From an uncultured Campylobacter sp. (GTDB taxonomy: Bacteria; Campylobacterota; Campylobacteria; Campylobacterales; Campylobacteraceae), in the NCBI RefSeq assembly GCF_938041645.1, contig NZ_CALIST010000012.1:1-39991 (forward strand): DNA of 39,991 nt, given 5' to 3'. A program made the translations under genes and the position numbers. Positions 16,192 to 23,319 of the stretch are shown here, piece by piece (positions within the stretch are counted from its first letter, which is position 1; each line of letters opens with the position of its first letter). The notes below the pieces were generated by a model, which saw only the letters and a program-made list of their open reading frames with translations, was not told the origin of the DNA and did not search any database.

Positions 16192-16536
16192 TTAGGCGCT
16201 TTTACGCGCGCGAGGCTTTCTTTTTGCCGGCGCGCTTTTTGCGGACACGCTTTTGCCGTCCGATAAATTTTGCAAGGTTAAATTCGCTTCAGATCTCTTT
16301 CTGCCCCTGCTCTTTGCTTTTCTATTTTGCAAAAACTCGCTGTACGGCGAGCCGTAAAGGCTAGCGTGCCAAATCGCGCTTGCCAACATCACTGCACCCG
16401 AAACTTTATGTAGCTGCGACATGCGCGAGTTCATATTCAGCGCGGTTAGAGCCGTGATGCCCATACTCACTCCCAGCGCCGTTTTAGCCACTTTGCGCTG
16501 AAAGTTTAGATCCAAAATTTTATCTTCAATGCTCAA
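16192..16536 (-). CDS. Small two-helix membrane protein with basic tail, last gene of the metal operon
   Basis: A 114-residue protein starting at TTG 16536 inside the end of the P-type ATPase gene (11-base overlap). Two hydrophobic segments are visible: TALGVSMGITALTALNM (about 18-34) and KVSGAVMLASAIWHASLY (about 44-61). Then come a polar stretch and a strongly basic Ser/Ala/Pro/Lys tail (SAKSAPAKRKPRARKSA). The small-residue spacing in both helices suggests helix packing or self-association. I do not recognise the family. Its translational coupling to the ATPase and to the small membrane proteins upstream argues that it belongs to the same compartment or transport system. The tail style recalls the protein at 1202-1996. 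Confidence 0.7.
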   Translation of the reverse strand: MSIEDKILDLNFQRKVAKTALGVSMGITALTALNMNSRMSQLHKVSGAVMLASAIWHASLYGSPYSEFLQNRKAKSRGRKRSEANLTLQNLSDGKSVSAKSAPAKRKPRARKSA

Positions 16537-18607
16537 ATTTTACCCCTTTGATAGAATTTAGTAGAAGGCCTATCGTCGTGCCGTTATGCAGCAGCGCCGT
16601 AGCTACGGGACTTAGCGCGCCAAACGTCGCCAAAAATAAAATGATCGAATTTATCCCCACGGTAGCGTTGAAATTTCGATTTACGAGCCGCAGCGTGTCG
16701 TTGGCCAGCGCCTTTACCTGAGCGACGCCCTCGATATCGTTTTTCAAAAGCCCGATCTGCGCGGAAGCCTTGGCGATCTCGGCACCGTTTAGCATGCTGA
16801 TGCCGATGTCCGCCTTCATCAGGCTCGGCGCATCGTTTATGCCGTCGCCCACGAAGACTACCTTCCGCCCCTCAGCTTTGAGTTGCTCTAAGATTTCGGT
16901 CTTTTGCGTAGGCAGCAGCTCGCCGTAATAGCGATCTACGCCGAGCTTTTTGGCTACGGTGCGGGCTTTTGAGCTCACGTCGCCGCTTAGCATGACGATC
17001 TGTTTAACGCCCAACTCGCGGAGCCTAGCGATAACGGCGCGGGCGTTTGCGCGCACCTCGTCTCTAAGCCCGATAACGCCCAAAAGTCTGCCGTCAAATG
17101 CGATGTAAAGGAGCGCGAGCCCCTTTTGCATCGCAAGATCGATGGTCTGCTCATGCGCCGCGAACGAGATCATCTCGTCGTCCTCTAGGAAGTGGCGCGA
17201 GCCGATGATGAGCTTTTTGCCCTCGATGCTGGTCTTTACGCCGTGAGCGACGACGAATTCCACCTCGTCGTGGTGTTTGTGGATAAAGCCGTGCTTTTTG
17301 GCGGCGTCCACGATCGCCTCGGCTACGGGATGAAAGTAATGCTCCTCGGCGCTCGCGGTTAAATTTAAAATATCGTTTTTGCTAAAGCGCTCGTCAAACG
17401 ATATGATCTCGGCGACCTCCAGGTTACCGTACGTAAGCGTGCCCGTCTTATCGAATACGAAGGTGTCGGCGCTCGCAAGCGACTCAAGAGCCTTGGCGCC
17501 TTTGATCAAAATCCCGTTCTTACCCGCCTTTGAAATGCTTGACTTAAAAGCAACCGGCGTAGGCAGCTTAAGCGCGCACGAGTAGTCCGCCTGCAGCACT
17601 GAAGCTACGGTCATGAAATTTCGATTTATCAGATAGGATACGCCCGCGAGCCCGAAGGTCACCGGCACGAGCTTGTCAGCTAGGTGGGTCGTATGCATAC
17701 CGATGCTGGAGCGCTCGTTAAGAGATGCCGTGATGTAGTGCTTTATGCGCTGCGTGGAGGTGTTTTCACCGACGTTTTCCGCCCAGATACGGATCCTGCC
17801 CTCCTCCACGATAGTGCCGCTTAACACGCTATCGCCGCGAGATTTTTTCACCGCGACCGATTCGCCCGTCATATTGGCTTGATTTATCATCGCTTCGCCG
17901 CTTACGACGTGTCCGTCCACGGCTATAACGTCGCCTGCGCCCACGACCACGATATCGCCTACCTTTAGCTTAGAAGTTGCGATTTTGATCTCGGTCTTTT
18001 TGCCGTTTTGATCTATCTCTACCCACGCCTCGGCGATGTCCGGGCGGGCGAGCTCGCGGATCAGATCGTCGCTTTTATAAACGGTGCTTTCTTCCATGTA
18101 TTCGCCAAGAGCAAGCATAGTGTTGGTGCTATTTGCAGCAAAGATATCTCCGCGCGCGAGCGAAATCCCAACAGCAGCAGCCTCTAAGCCCTTTGAAGTA
18201 AGCCCGTGACGAAAGCTTTCTTTAATCCCCACTTTTAAGATAGGCACGCACGCTACGATGCTAAATGCGCGCGCTAAAGGCGAAGTGCGAAAGATTAAAT
18301 TTCCGCCCAACGCAAGAAGCGCTAAGATAAATTCGTTTTTGCTCGGTAAATTTTTATGGCTAGCGGGGATAATTGATTTTAACTCGCTTAAATTTAAAGC
18401 CGCAAGCTGCTTTAGAATTCCTGCCTTATTCGCACCAGCGTCAAGCCTAAGGATCAAAGAGCCGATTTTAGCGTTAAATCTAGCTTCCGTTACGCCTTCA
18501 AGCCTCGCAGCTGCTTTTTGTAGTGCGCTCGCATCGATGTCTCTAAAACCGACGATCTTTAGCCGTAGTCTAGTTTTAGTCTCATGTAAAATTTTAAAAT
18601 TTTGCAT
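16526..18607 (-). CDS. Heavy-metal P1B-type ATPase with SCALKL membrane motif (FezB-like candidate)
   Basis: A 693-residue transporter. Residues 1-75 form an HMA2-like domain (TRLRLKIVGF, then GVTEARFNAKIGSLILRL) without the CxxC of ordinary metal-binding domains. The P-type core is complete: TGES at 247-250, DKTGT with phosphorylated Asp386, the HP loop YFHPVAEA at 424-431 and GDGINDAP at 587-594. The membrane motif that normally reads CPC is DYSCALKLPTP (341-351), which matches what I recall for subgroup P1B-6, the subgroup of the ferrosome protein FezB. By family knowledge it would pump a metal, probably iron, across a membrane, possibly into an internal compartment. It starts 3 bases after the stop of the preceding YtxH-like gene. 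Substrate and organelle role are inferred. Confidence 0.9.
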   Translation of the reverse strand: MQNFKILHETKTRLRLKIVGFRDIDASALQKAAARLEGVTEARFNAKIGSLILRLDAGANKAGILKQLAALNLSELKSIIPASHKNLPSKNEFILALLALGGNLIFRTSPLARAFSIVACVPILKVGIKESFRHGLTSKGLEAAAVGISLARGDIFAANSTNTMLALGEYMEESTVYKSDDLIRELARPDIAEAWVEIDQNGKKTEIKIATSKLKVGDIVVVGAGDVIAVDGHVVSGEAMINQANMTGESVAVKKSRGDSVLSGTIVEEGRIRIWAENVGENTSTQRIKHYITASLNERSSIGMHTTHLADKLVPVTFGLAGVSYLINRNFMTVASVLQADYSCALKLPTPVAFKSSISKAGKNGILIKGAKALESLASADTFVFDKTGTLTYGNLEVAEIISFDERFSKNDILNLTASAEEHYFHPVAEAIVDAAKKHGFIHKHHDEVEFVVAHGVKTSIEGKKLIIGSRHFLEDDEMISFAAHEQTIDLAMQKGLALLYIAFDGRLLGVIGLRDEVRANARAVIARLRELGVKQIVMLSGDVSSKARTVAKKLGVDRYYGELLPTQKTEILEQLKAEGRKVVFVGDGINDAPSLMKADIGISMLNGAEIAKASAQIGLLKNDIEGVAQVKALANDTLRLVNRNFNATVGINSIILFLATFGALSPVATALLHNGTTIGLLLNSIKGVKFEH

Positions 18608-18610
18608 CTA

Positions 18611-19096
18611 CTACTCTTGCATCTCTGCCTTGGCGTCTTCGAATCGCTCCTTCATCTCTTCAACGCCCATCTGAAACATCTCGGTGCCCTTTGCGATGAG
18701 CTTAAAAAGCTTCTTTTGCGCGTTTTCGTCGGTGAGAAAATAGGTCGCTGCGGCCCCCAGAACGATGCCTGTGATAAATGAGTTGCTACCGAATAAACCG
18801 TTCGCGTTTTGTCTGCTACCCATGGAATTAAAAATTCCACCGAAAGCGGAGCCCTGAGTAGAATTTACATCGCTTGAGCTTTGAGCGGCGGAATCTTTAT
18901 TATCCGAGCCATTGTCAGAAACTGAGCCGTTAAAAGGTGCGGAATTTACCCGCTCGTTTATCCATTTTGCCCAGCCGCCAAGCTTATCATCGCCGGCAAA
19001 GCCGCCCGCAGAGCCGCTAGAATATTTATTGCCACCAAAATCGTAATCGTCTAGAATTTCTTTCAAATCTTTTTTTGTGATATAGGGATTACTCAT
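18611..19096 (-). CDS. YtxH-like single-pass membrane protein
   Basis: A 161-residue protein. The N-terminal 110 residues are polar and Gly/Ser/Asn/Asp-rich, probably disordered (SSGSAGGFAGDDKLGGWAKW). One hydrophobic helix, FITGIVLGAAATYFLTDE (about 111-128), has the G-x3-G-x-x-A packing and TDE end typical of YtxH-type proteins. It is followed by an amphipathic, charged helix (MFQMGVEEMKERFEDAKAEM). Start ATG 19096 overlaps the end of the preceding gene by 8 bases; the P-type ATPase follows after 3 bases. I know no enzyme activity for such proteins. In this operon a structural or membrane-shaping role is an inference from context. Confidence 0.75.
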   Translation of the reverse strand: MSNPYITKKDLKEILDDYDFGGNKYSSGSAGGFAGDDKLGGWAKWINERVNSAPFNGSVSDNGSDNKDSAAQSSSDVNSTQGSAFGGIFNSMGSRQNANGLFGSNSFITGIVLGAAATYFLTDENAQKKLFKLIAKGTEMFQMGVEEMKERFEDAKAEMQE

Positions 19097-19391
19097 TGCC
19101 TACCTTAAGAATAAAATTTCTACCCGCAATGAGCGCGCCTACGCATACTGCGACGCCTGCCGCTGCGCGTAGATACTCGCCTTGTACGAGCTTATTTGCA
19201 CTGTAAATCGCGCCGCCGCCGATGATACCGCCGCTTAGCGCAATATCTAGCGCATCGCGAATCGCTTTAGATTTGCTCTTGCCTTCTTTGGCTTTAACGA
19301 GCTCTACGGCGCAACCGCCGATCGCCCCTGCTATAGCGCCGCTTAAAACGTGATCCAGCGGAGAACGCTGTGTCGTAAGTGATCTATTCAT
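19089..19391 (-). CDS. Small Gly/Ala-rich hydrophobic membrane protein
   Basis: A 100-residue protein with three glycine-rich hydrophobic segments: HVLSGAIAGAIGGCAVELV (14-32), IALSGGIIGGGAIYSANKLV (50-69) and RAAAGVAVCVGALIAGRNF (74-92). Dense G-x3-G and small-residue patterns suggest tight helix packing in a membrane, a composition also seen in small proteins of magnetosome-type organelles (comparison only). ATG 19391 has AGAGG upstream. It lies 8 bases after the YtxH-like gene at 19400 and overlaps the next gene. I do not recognise a named family. Confidence 0.72.
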   Translation of the reverse strand: MNRSLTTQRSPLDHVLSGAIAGAIGGCAVELVKAKEGKSKSKAIRDALDIALSGGIIGGGAIYSANKLVQGEYLRAAAGVAVCVGALIAGRNFILKVGNE

Positions 19392-19399
19392 TTAGGCCT

Positions 19400-19891
19400 C
19401 TATTTTTCTGATTTATCGTCTGCGGACGTAAATTTAGCCGAAGAATTATCGTCCATTTTTACGATCTGCGGGATATTAAGTGGAGTAGTAGATGCTGCGG
19501 ATATCTCACCTACCGGCGTTTCGCCAGTCTTAGCGCTCGCAGTGGATTTTTTAGTTCTTTTAAATCCAGGTTTCGGTCCCGGTTTTTTTCTAGTTTTTTT
19601 TGCAGTGCTAGTTTCAGTGCCAGCACTACTTGTCGTAGCTTTTTTACCGCCAGACTTTCTTTTACCTTTTACCGCCTCAGCGACATCGTCTAAGCCTTCT
19701 TTGGCTTCCGCAAAAATTTCTTTTGATTTTTTGCTTAATTTCTCCGCTCCGCCTTTGACGCTATTTTTTAGCTCCTCGACGCTTTTGCTACTTACGATTT
19801 TATTCGCACCTTCTTTGATTTTATCTCGATTGTTATAAGCGTAAACCGCCGCGCAACCAAGCGCAAAACCTGCTAGAAATGGGATCGGCAT
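19400..19891 (-). CDS. YtxH-like membrane protein with basic, AT-hook-like tail
   Basis: A 163-residue protein. The N-terminal helix MPIPFLAGFALGCAAVYAYN (1-20) is followed by an amphipathic coiled-coil-like stretch with Lys/Glu repeats (KIKEGANKIV, LKNSVKGGAEKLSKKSKEIF), the usual YtxH layout. The C-terminal half is basic and low-complexity, including KKTRKKPGPKPGFKRTKK, which resembles an AT-hook or H1-like motif, and then becomes Ser/Thr/Ala-rich and acidic. ATG 19891 has a clear AAGGAG. It is 95 bases downstream of the ferritin-like gene, the largest gap in the operon. Function is unknown; the basic region could bind a polyanion such as polyphosphate, nucleic acid or mineral phosphate (speculative). 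Confidence 0.75.
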   Translation of the reverse strand: MPIPFLAGFALGCAAVYAYNNRDKIKEGANKIVSSKSVEELKNSVKGGAEKLSKKSKEIFAEAKEGLDDVAEAVKGKRKSGGKKATTSSAGTETSTAKKTRKKPGPKPGFKRTKKSTASAKTGETPVGEISAASTTPLNIPQIVKMDDNSSAKFTSADDKSEK

Positions 19892-19986
19892 TTCATTCTC
19901 CTTGTGTTAAGATTATAAAGTCATTTTATCAACTTTACATAGATTTTGATATTATAGCGACTTTTTTAGATTTTTGCAATCCTAAT

Positions 19987-20598
19987 TTAATTTTTCTGCA
20001 AAATTCCTTTAATTAAATTAGAAAATGCGCTATTTAAAATATTTTGCAAATCGTATTTTTGAAATATCCGCTCTAATCCCTGCGGATTTTTTAAAATTTC
20101 ATTTAATAAATCAGTGAAATTCAAAGAGTTTAAATCAGCCTCGTATTTAGAATTCAGTTTCTTCAAAATCGGCAAAATTTCATTATACGAAACCGCCTGC
20201 GCCTTATACAGCAGCTCTTTAAATTCCGCGTTCTTGCACGAATTAATTAGATCGTCATAAAACATCATAGAGCTTTTTTCTATCAAAAGCGCCGAAGCCA
20301 AAAACTCATTCATACCTTTTGCAACCAGTGCCTCACTGCTATTTTCAGGAGGCGTGGCGCCAAGCCCGCAAGAATTTGCAAAATCTAGCATCCGCTCAAG
20401 TAATCCAGCTCGTAAAGATAGAATTTCTCCTAGCTTTTTATCTTGAAATTTAACTGCACCCAGCGAATAAAACTGAAAAATTTGTGCCTCTTTTTCGAGC
20501 AAAAGAGCGATATTTGCAATTTGAGCCTCATTTAAATTCCGAGATTTATTAGAAATTCTACGCGATTTTTTGGTGCTACGCAATGCTTCTTCGCTCAA
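19987..20598 (-). CDS. Ferritin-like (rubrerythrin-fold) helical protein
   Basis: A 203-residue all-helical protein. Two segments carry the spacing of ferritin-like four-helix bundles: LLEKEAQIFQFYSLGAVKF (about 32-50) with EILSLRAGLLERMLDFANSC, and FLASALLIEKSSMMFYDDLI with ELLYKAQAVSYNEILPILKK. The usual ExxH pairs are not obvious, so the di-iron site may be incomplete and catalysis should not be assumed. It starts at TTG 20598, sharing bases with the TGA of the HMA2 gene (TTGA), so the two are coupled. With an HMA2 protein and a heavy-metal ATPase in the same operon, iron handling is the natural reading. Family assignment is by pattern only. Confidence 0.6.
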   Translation of the reverse strand: MSEEALRSTKKSRRISNKSRNLNEAQIANIALLLEKEAQIFQFYSLGAVKFQDKKLGEILSLRAGLLERMLDFANSCGLGATPPENSSEALVAKGMNEFLASALLIEKSSMMFYDDLINSCKNAEFKELLYKAQAVSYNEILPILKKLNSKYEADLNSLNFTDLLNEILKNPQGLERIFQKYDLQNILNSAFSNLIKGILQKN

Positions 20599-20912
20599 GA
20601 AATCGCCTCTATATTGGAATTTACGAGCGCTACTAGCTCAGGCGAACTGATGCCGCTTAAAAACTGCTCCCAAAGGTGCATCGGGAAAACGCTTTCATCA
20701 TAATGAATCGTCAGCGAGCCGATTAGAGAGTTAAATTTATACTCTTTTATCCCGCGAATTGCAGCTATTTTAGCCTTCAGGCTCTCCTCGCTCACGCTAT
20801 CTCGCAACTCCCTAATTTTGGGACTTACGCGGATGCGAATACGACCTTTGCTGTGGCTGATTTTGCTAAAATACTTATGAAATTCCAAAATATCGTTGTG
20901 ATTTATTTTCAT
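20595..20912 (-). CDS. HMA2-like domain protein, first gene of the metal operon (FezC-like candidate)
   Basis: A 105-residue soluble protein when started at ATG 20912, which has AAGGAAAA seven bases upstream; the longer TTG start at 20936 lacks a site. The core GRIRIRVSPKIRELRD, then IRGIKEYKFNSLIGSLTIHY, has the strand-helix-strand pattern of HMA2 domains and closely parallels residues 11-55 of the P-type ATPase in the same operon (TRLRLKI ... GVTEARFNAKIGSLILRL). Both lack CxxC. Such domains accompany P1B-6 ATPases in ferrosome clusters, as I recall them. It is probably a metal-delivery or docking partner of the ATPase; that is inference. Confidence 0.72.
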   Translation of the reverse strand: MKINHNDILEFHKYFSKISHSKGRIRIRVSPKIRELRDSVSEESLKAKIAAIRGIKEYKFNSLIGSLTIHYDESVFPMHLWEQFLSGISSPELVALVNSNIEAIS

Positions 20913-20934
20913 ATTTTTCCTTAAATTTGCACCC

Positions 20935-20955
20935 AAATAATATCATAAATCATTT
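20935..20955 (-). promoter_or_regulatory. Possible Fur-type operator before the metal operon
   Basis: A 21-base imperfect inverted repeat: AAATAAT (20935-20941), a 7-base spacer, ATCATTT (20949-20955). Six of seven arm positions pair. On the minus strand it contains AATGATTTATGATATTAT, close in look to Fur boxes built from NATWAT units, and it overlaps the likely -10 region (TATGATATT), 22 bases before the start of the HMA2-like gene. Random A+T-rich DNA can produce such a match. Confidence 0.35.
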
Positions 20956-20977
20956 AATTCCTGCTAAATTTTGCGAA

Positions 20978-21505
20978 TTATTTGCGTTTAGGGCGGAATA
21001 TTTTTATCTTATTTTCATCCGCTGTTATGTAATTTCCTCCCATTAGATCAATGCAATACGGCACAGCAGGAAATACCGGCAGAAGGCACTCTTTAATCGC
21101 TTTTGGATTGCCCGGCAAATTTATAATCAGAGATTTTTTGCGGATCGCTGCTATCTGGCGAGATAAAATTGCCGTAGGCACGATCTTTTGGCTCTCTGCG
21201 CGCATTAGTTCGCCAAAGCCTGGCATTAATTTCTCACTTACCGCCTCGGTCGCTTCAGGCGTTACATCGCGCGGAGCAGGACCCGTACCGCCCGTAGTTA
21301 GCACCAAATCACAACTCGCTTCGTCGCAAAGATAAATCAGCTTATCTTTGATCAGCTCTAGCTCATCTGGGACGATTTCATAAAAATACTCTTTCTCGCA
21401 AGTTAGCCAATCATCCATCACGGCAATTATTTCTTTGCCTCCTAAATCCTCGTAAACGCCACCGCTAGCGCGATCACTTATTGTTAAAACACCTATTTTT
21501 ACCAT
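20978..21505 (-). CDS. mogA: Molybdopterin adenylyltransferase
   Basis: A 175-residue MoaB/Mog-family protein that adenylates molybdopterin before molybdate insertion in molybdenum cofactor synthesis. The MoCF-binding signature is clear: DLVLTTGGTGPAPRDVTPEA (about 86-105), then RQIAAIRKKSLIINLPGNPK (about 131-150). The N-terminus VKIGVLTISDRASGGVYED is typical. Length matches MogA. ATG 21505 has AAAGGAGAGG upstream. The assignment to MogA rather than MoaB is based on the N-terminal motif and length. It ends 65 bases before the metal operon on the same strand, so read-through is possible. Confidence 0.9.
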   Translation of the reverse strand: MVKIGVLTISDRASGGVYEDLGGKEIIAVMDDWLTCEKEYFYEIVPDELELIKDKLIYLCDEASCDLVLTTGGTGPAPRDVTPEATEAVSEKLMPGFGELMRAESQKIVPTAILSRQIAAIRKKSLIINLPGNPKAIKECLLPVFPAVPYCIDLMGGNYITADENKIKIFRPKRK

Positions 21506-21534
21506 TTTCCTCTCCTTTATTGGAATTTTAAAAT

Positions 21535-23319
21535 TTAATCGAAATTTAGCGTGCCGTCTTGCGGCTTTTCTTCAGAGCTTTCCCTATCTTTTTCCAGCTT
21601 TTGCAAATTTTGCTCTTGCGCGGAGACGCCTTCTTGCTCCACACCATCAGATTCGCAGATATTTTGAACATCCTCGAAAGTTATGAACTCATAAACGAAA
21701 ATTTGCTTTGAAATTTGATTTAGCTTATCCTGCATCGTGCGGATTATCTCGCTTACCTCGTCGTAACAATCTTGCAAAATTTTATTCACACTCTGCGCGC
21801 TAGGGGTAAAGCTGTCGCCCATCGCGAGTTCAAAAACCATCTTTTGCGCCAGCGCGATAGCCTGCTTTACGTCGCTAGCGGAATTTGAAAAAGCGTCGTT
21901 TTTATGGATCTGTAGCGCTGCCATGCCGCTTAAAAGCACTTTGATTTGATTTAAAATTTGCGTTTTGGATTCGATCTCGAAATCCTCGTTTAAAAATTTA
22001 TCGTTTAAAAGCTCGATCTTTTCGAAATCAAACGAATACCAATACGCGCTAAGCGCCTTTGCGCCCTGATAGAACGCCTGGATCTCCTTTTCGTATTCGG
22101 TTAGAATTCTACTTTTTTGCACGCCGTAAAAGACCCTCATTCGCACGTTTTCAAAATCGCTAAGCTCGATCGTATCGCTGCCGCGCTTAAGAGCGTTGAT
22201 CGCGGCTTCATTTACCAGCGTCGCTACTCCCGCGCCGCTAAAGCCCACACAGAGGCGACTTACTTTGTTGATATTCGCGCTGCACCTTTTGCCTTCTAAA
22301 TAAATTTTTAAAATTTCGATGCGGTCTTTGTAGTTCGGAAGGCCGATGAAAACGCGCCTATCAAAGCGCCCCGAGCGCAGCAGCGCATCGTCGATCAAAT
22401 TTATTTTGTTGGTCGCACCGATTACCATCACGCCGCTATTTTCCTCAAATCCGTCCATCTCGGTCAGTAGCTGATTTAGCGTCGCTTCCCGCTCGTCGTT
22501 GCGCCCTATACCGCGCTTGCCACCAACTGCGTCGATCTCGTCGATAAAAATTATCGCGGGTGCACAGGATTTAGCTTTCGCAAACAGCTCGCGAACCCGC
22601 CTAGCGCCGACACCCACAAAGACCTCGGCGAAGCTTGCGCCGCTTTGGTAAAAAAACGGCACGTCCGCCTCGCCGGCTACCGCTTTTGCGATAAGCGTTT
22701 TACCGACGCCGGGCTCGCCGATCATTAAAATTCCTTTCGGCAGCTTTATACCGAAATTTCGATATTTTGCGGGATTTTTTAAAAAATCCACGATCTCTAT
22801 GAGCTCGTCCTTGACCTCGCTGATGCCCGCGACGTCGCTAAATCTCACGTCGCTAACGCTCGGCGAAAGATCGCCGAGCTCTGCGTTTGCGCCGCCTTGA
22901 CGCGCAGCGCCTACGCCGTCCAGCCTGCGGCGACGCGCCAAAACGGTTTCAAAATAATATACGAAGAGAAAAAACGCGAACGTAAAAATTACCAAGATCG
23001 CGCTGATACCGCCGCTTCCGCTATCCTCTTCCTTCGTAATTAAAGCGTGATTGGAGAGCTCTTTTAAATTAACGATATCGGTTAAAATTTTATAGCGTTT
23101 GCCGTCGTAAACGAAGCTTAGCGTGCCGTCCTCGATATGCGCGCGCTTGATCTGATCTTTTCGTACCAGCTCGCTAAATTCGCGCTCGGTGATGTATCGC
23201 GAATCGTCTTTAAAATAAACGATCGAGAGTAAAACGATAAGTAGCACTAAAAAAATCAGAATTATATTTAGCTTGCTTTTTTTGATTTTATGCAAAATTT
23301 CCATCAAATTTAACCTCAT
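21535..23319 (-). CDS. FtsH-like membrane AAA+ protein lacking the protease HExxH site
   Basis: A 594-residue protein with the FtsH layout: a first membrane helix (about 18-36), a short periplasmic domain, a second helix (about 104-122), then the AAA+ module with Walker A GEPGVGKT at 201-208, pore loop FVGVGARRV, Walker B IIFIDEID at 256-263 and SRH arginines in LLRSGRFDRR. In FtsH the next landmark is HEAGH; here the region reads KEIQAFYQGAKALSAYW (about 411-427) with no HExxH, so zinc protease activity is lost while the ATPase looks intact. From memory, H. pylori HP0286 and C. jejuni Cj1005c occupy the same neighbourhood, so this is probably a conserved pseudoprotease paralogue. Start may be ATG 23319 or 23304; both overlap mtaB. 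Confidence 0.88.
   Translation of the reverse strand: MRLNLMEILHKIKKSKLNIILIFLVLLIVLLSIVYFKDDSRYITEREFSELVRKDQIKRAHIEDGTLSFVYDGKRYKILTDIVNLKELSNHALITKEEDSGSGGISAILVIFTFAFFLFVYYFETVLARRRRLDGVGAARQGGANAELGDLSPSVSDVRFSDVAGISEVKDELIEIVDFLKNPAKYRNFGIKLPKGILMIGEPGVGKTLIAKAVAGEADVPFFYQSGASFAEVFVGVGARRVRELFAKAKSCAPAIIFIDEIDAVGGKRGIGRNDEREATLNQLLTEMDGFEENSGVMVIGATNKINLIDDALLRSGRFDRRVFIGLPNYKDRIEILKIYLEGKRCSANINKVSRLCVGFSGAGVATLVNEAAINALKRGSDTIELSDFENVRMRVFYGVQKSRILTEYEKEIQAFYQGAKALSAYWYSFDFEKIELLNDKFLNEDFEIESKTQILNQIKVLLSGMAALQIHKNDAFSNSASDVKQAIALAQKMVFELAMGDSFTPSAQSVNKILQDCYDEVSEIIRTMQDKLNQISKQIFVYEFITFEDVQNICESDGVEQEGVSAQEQNLQKLEKDRESSEEKPQDGTLNFD

Noticed and set aside
19542..19838. Plus-strand hydrophobic open frame opposite the YtxH-like gene
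   Set aside because: It is the antisense of Lys-rich codons (AAA/AAG read as TTT/CTT), giving Phe/Leu-rich pseudo-membrane sequence; no start signals.
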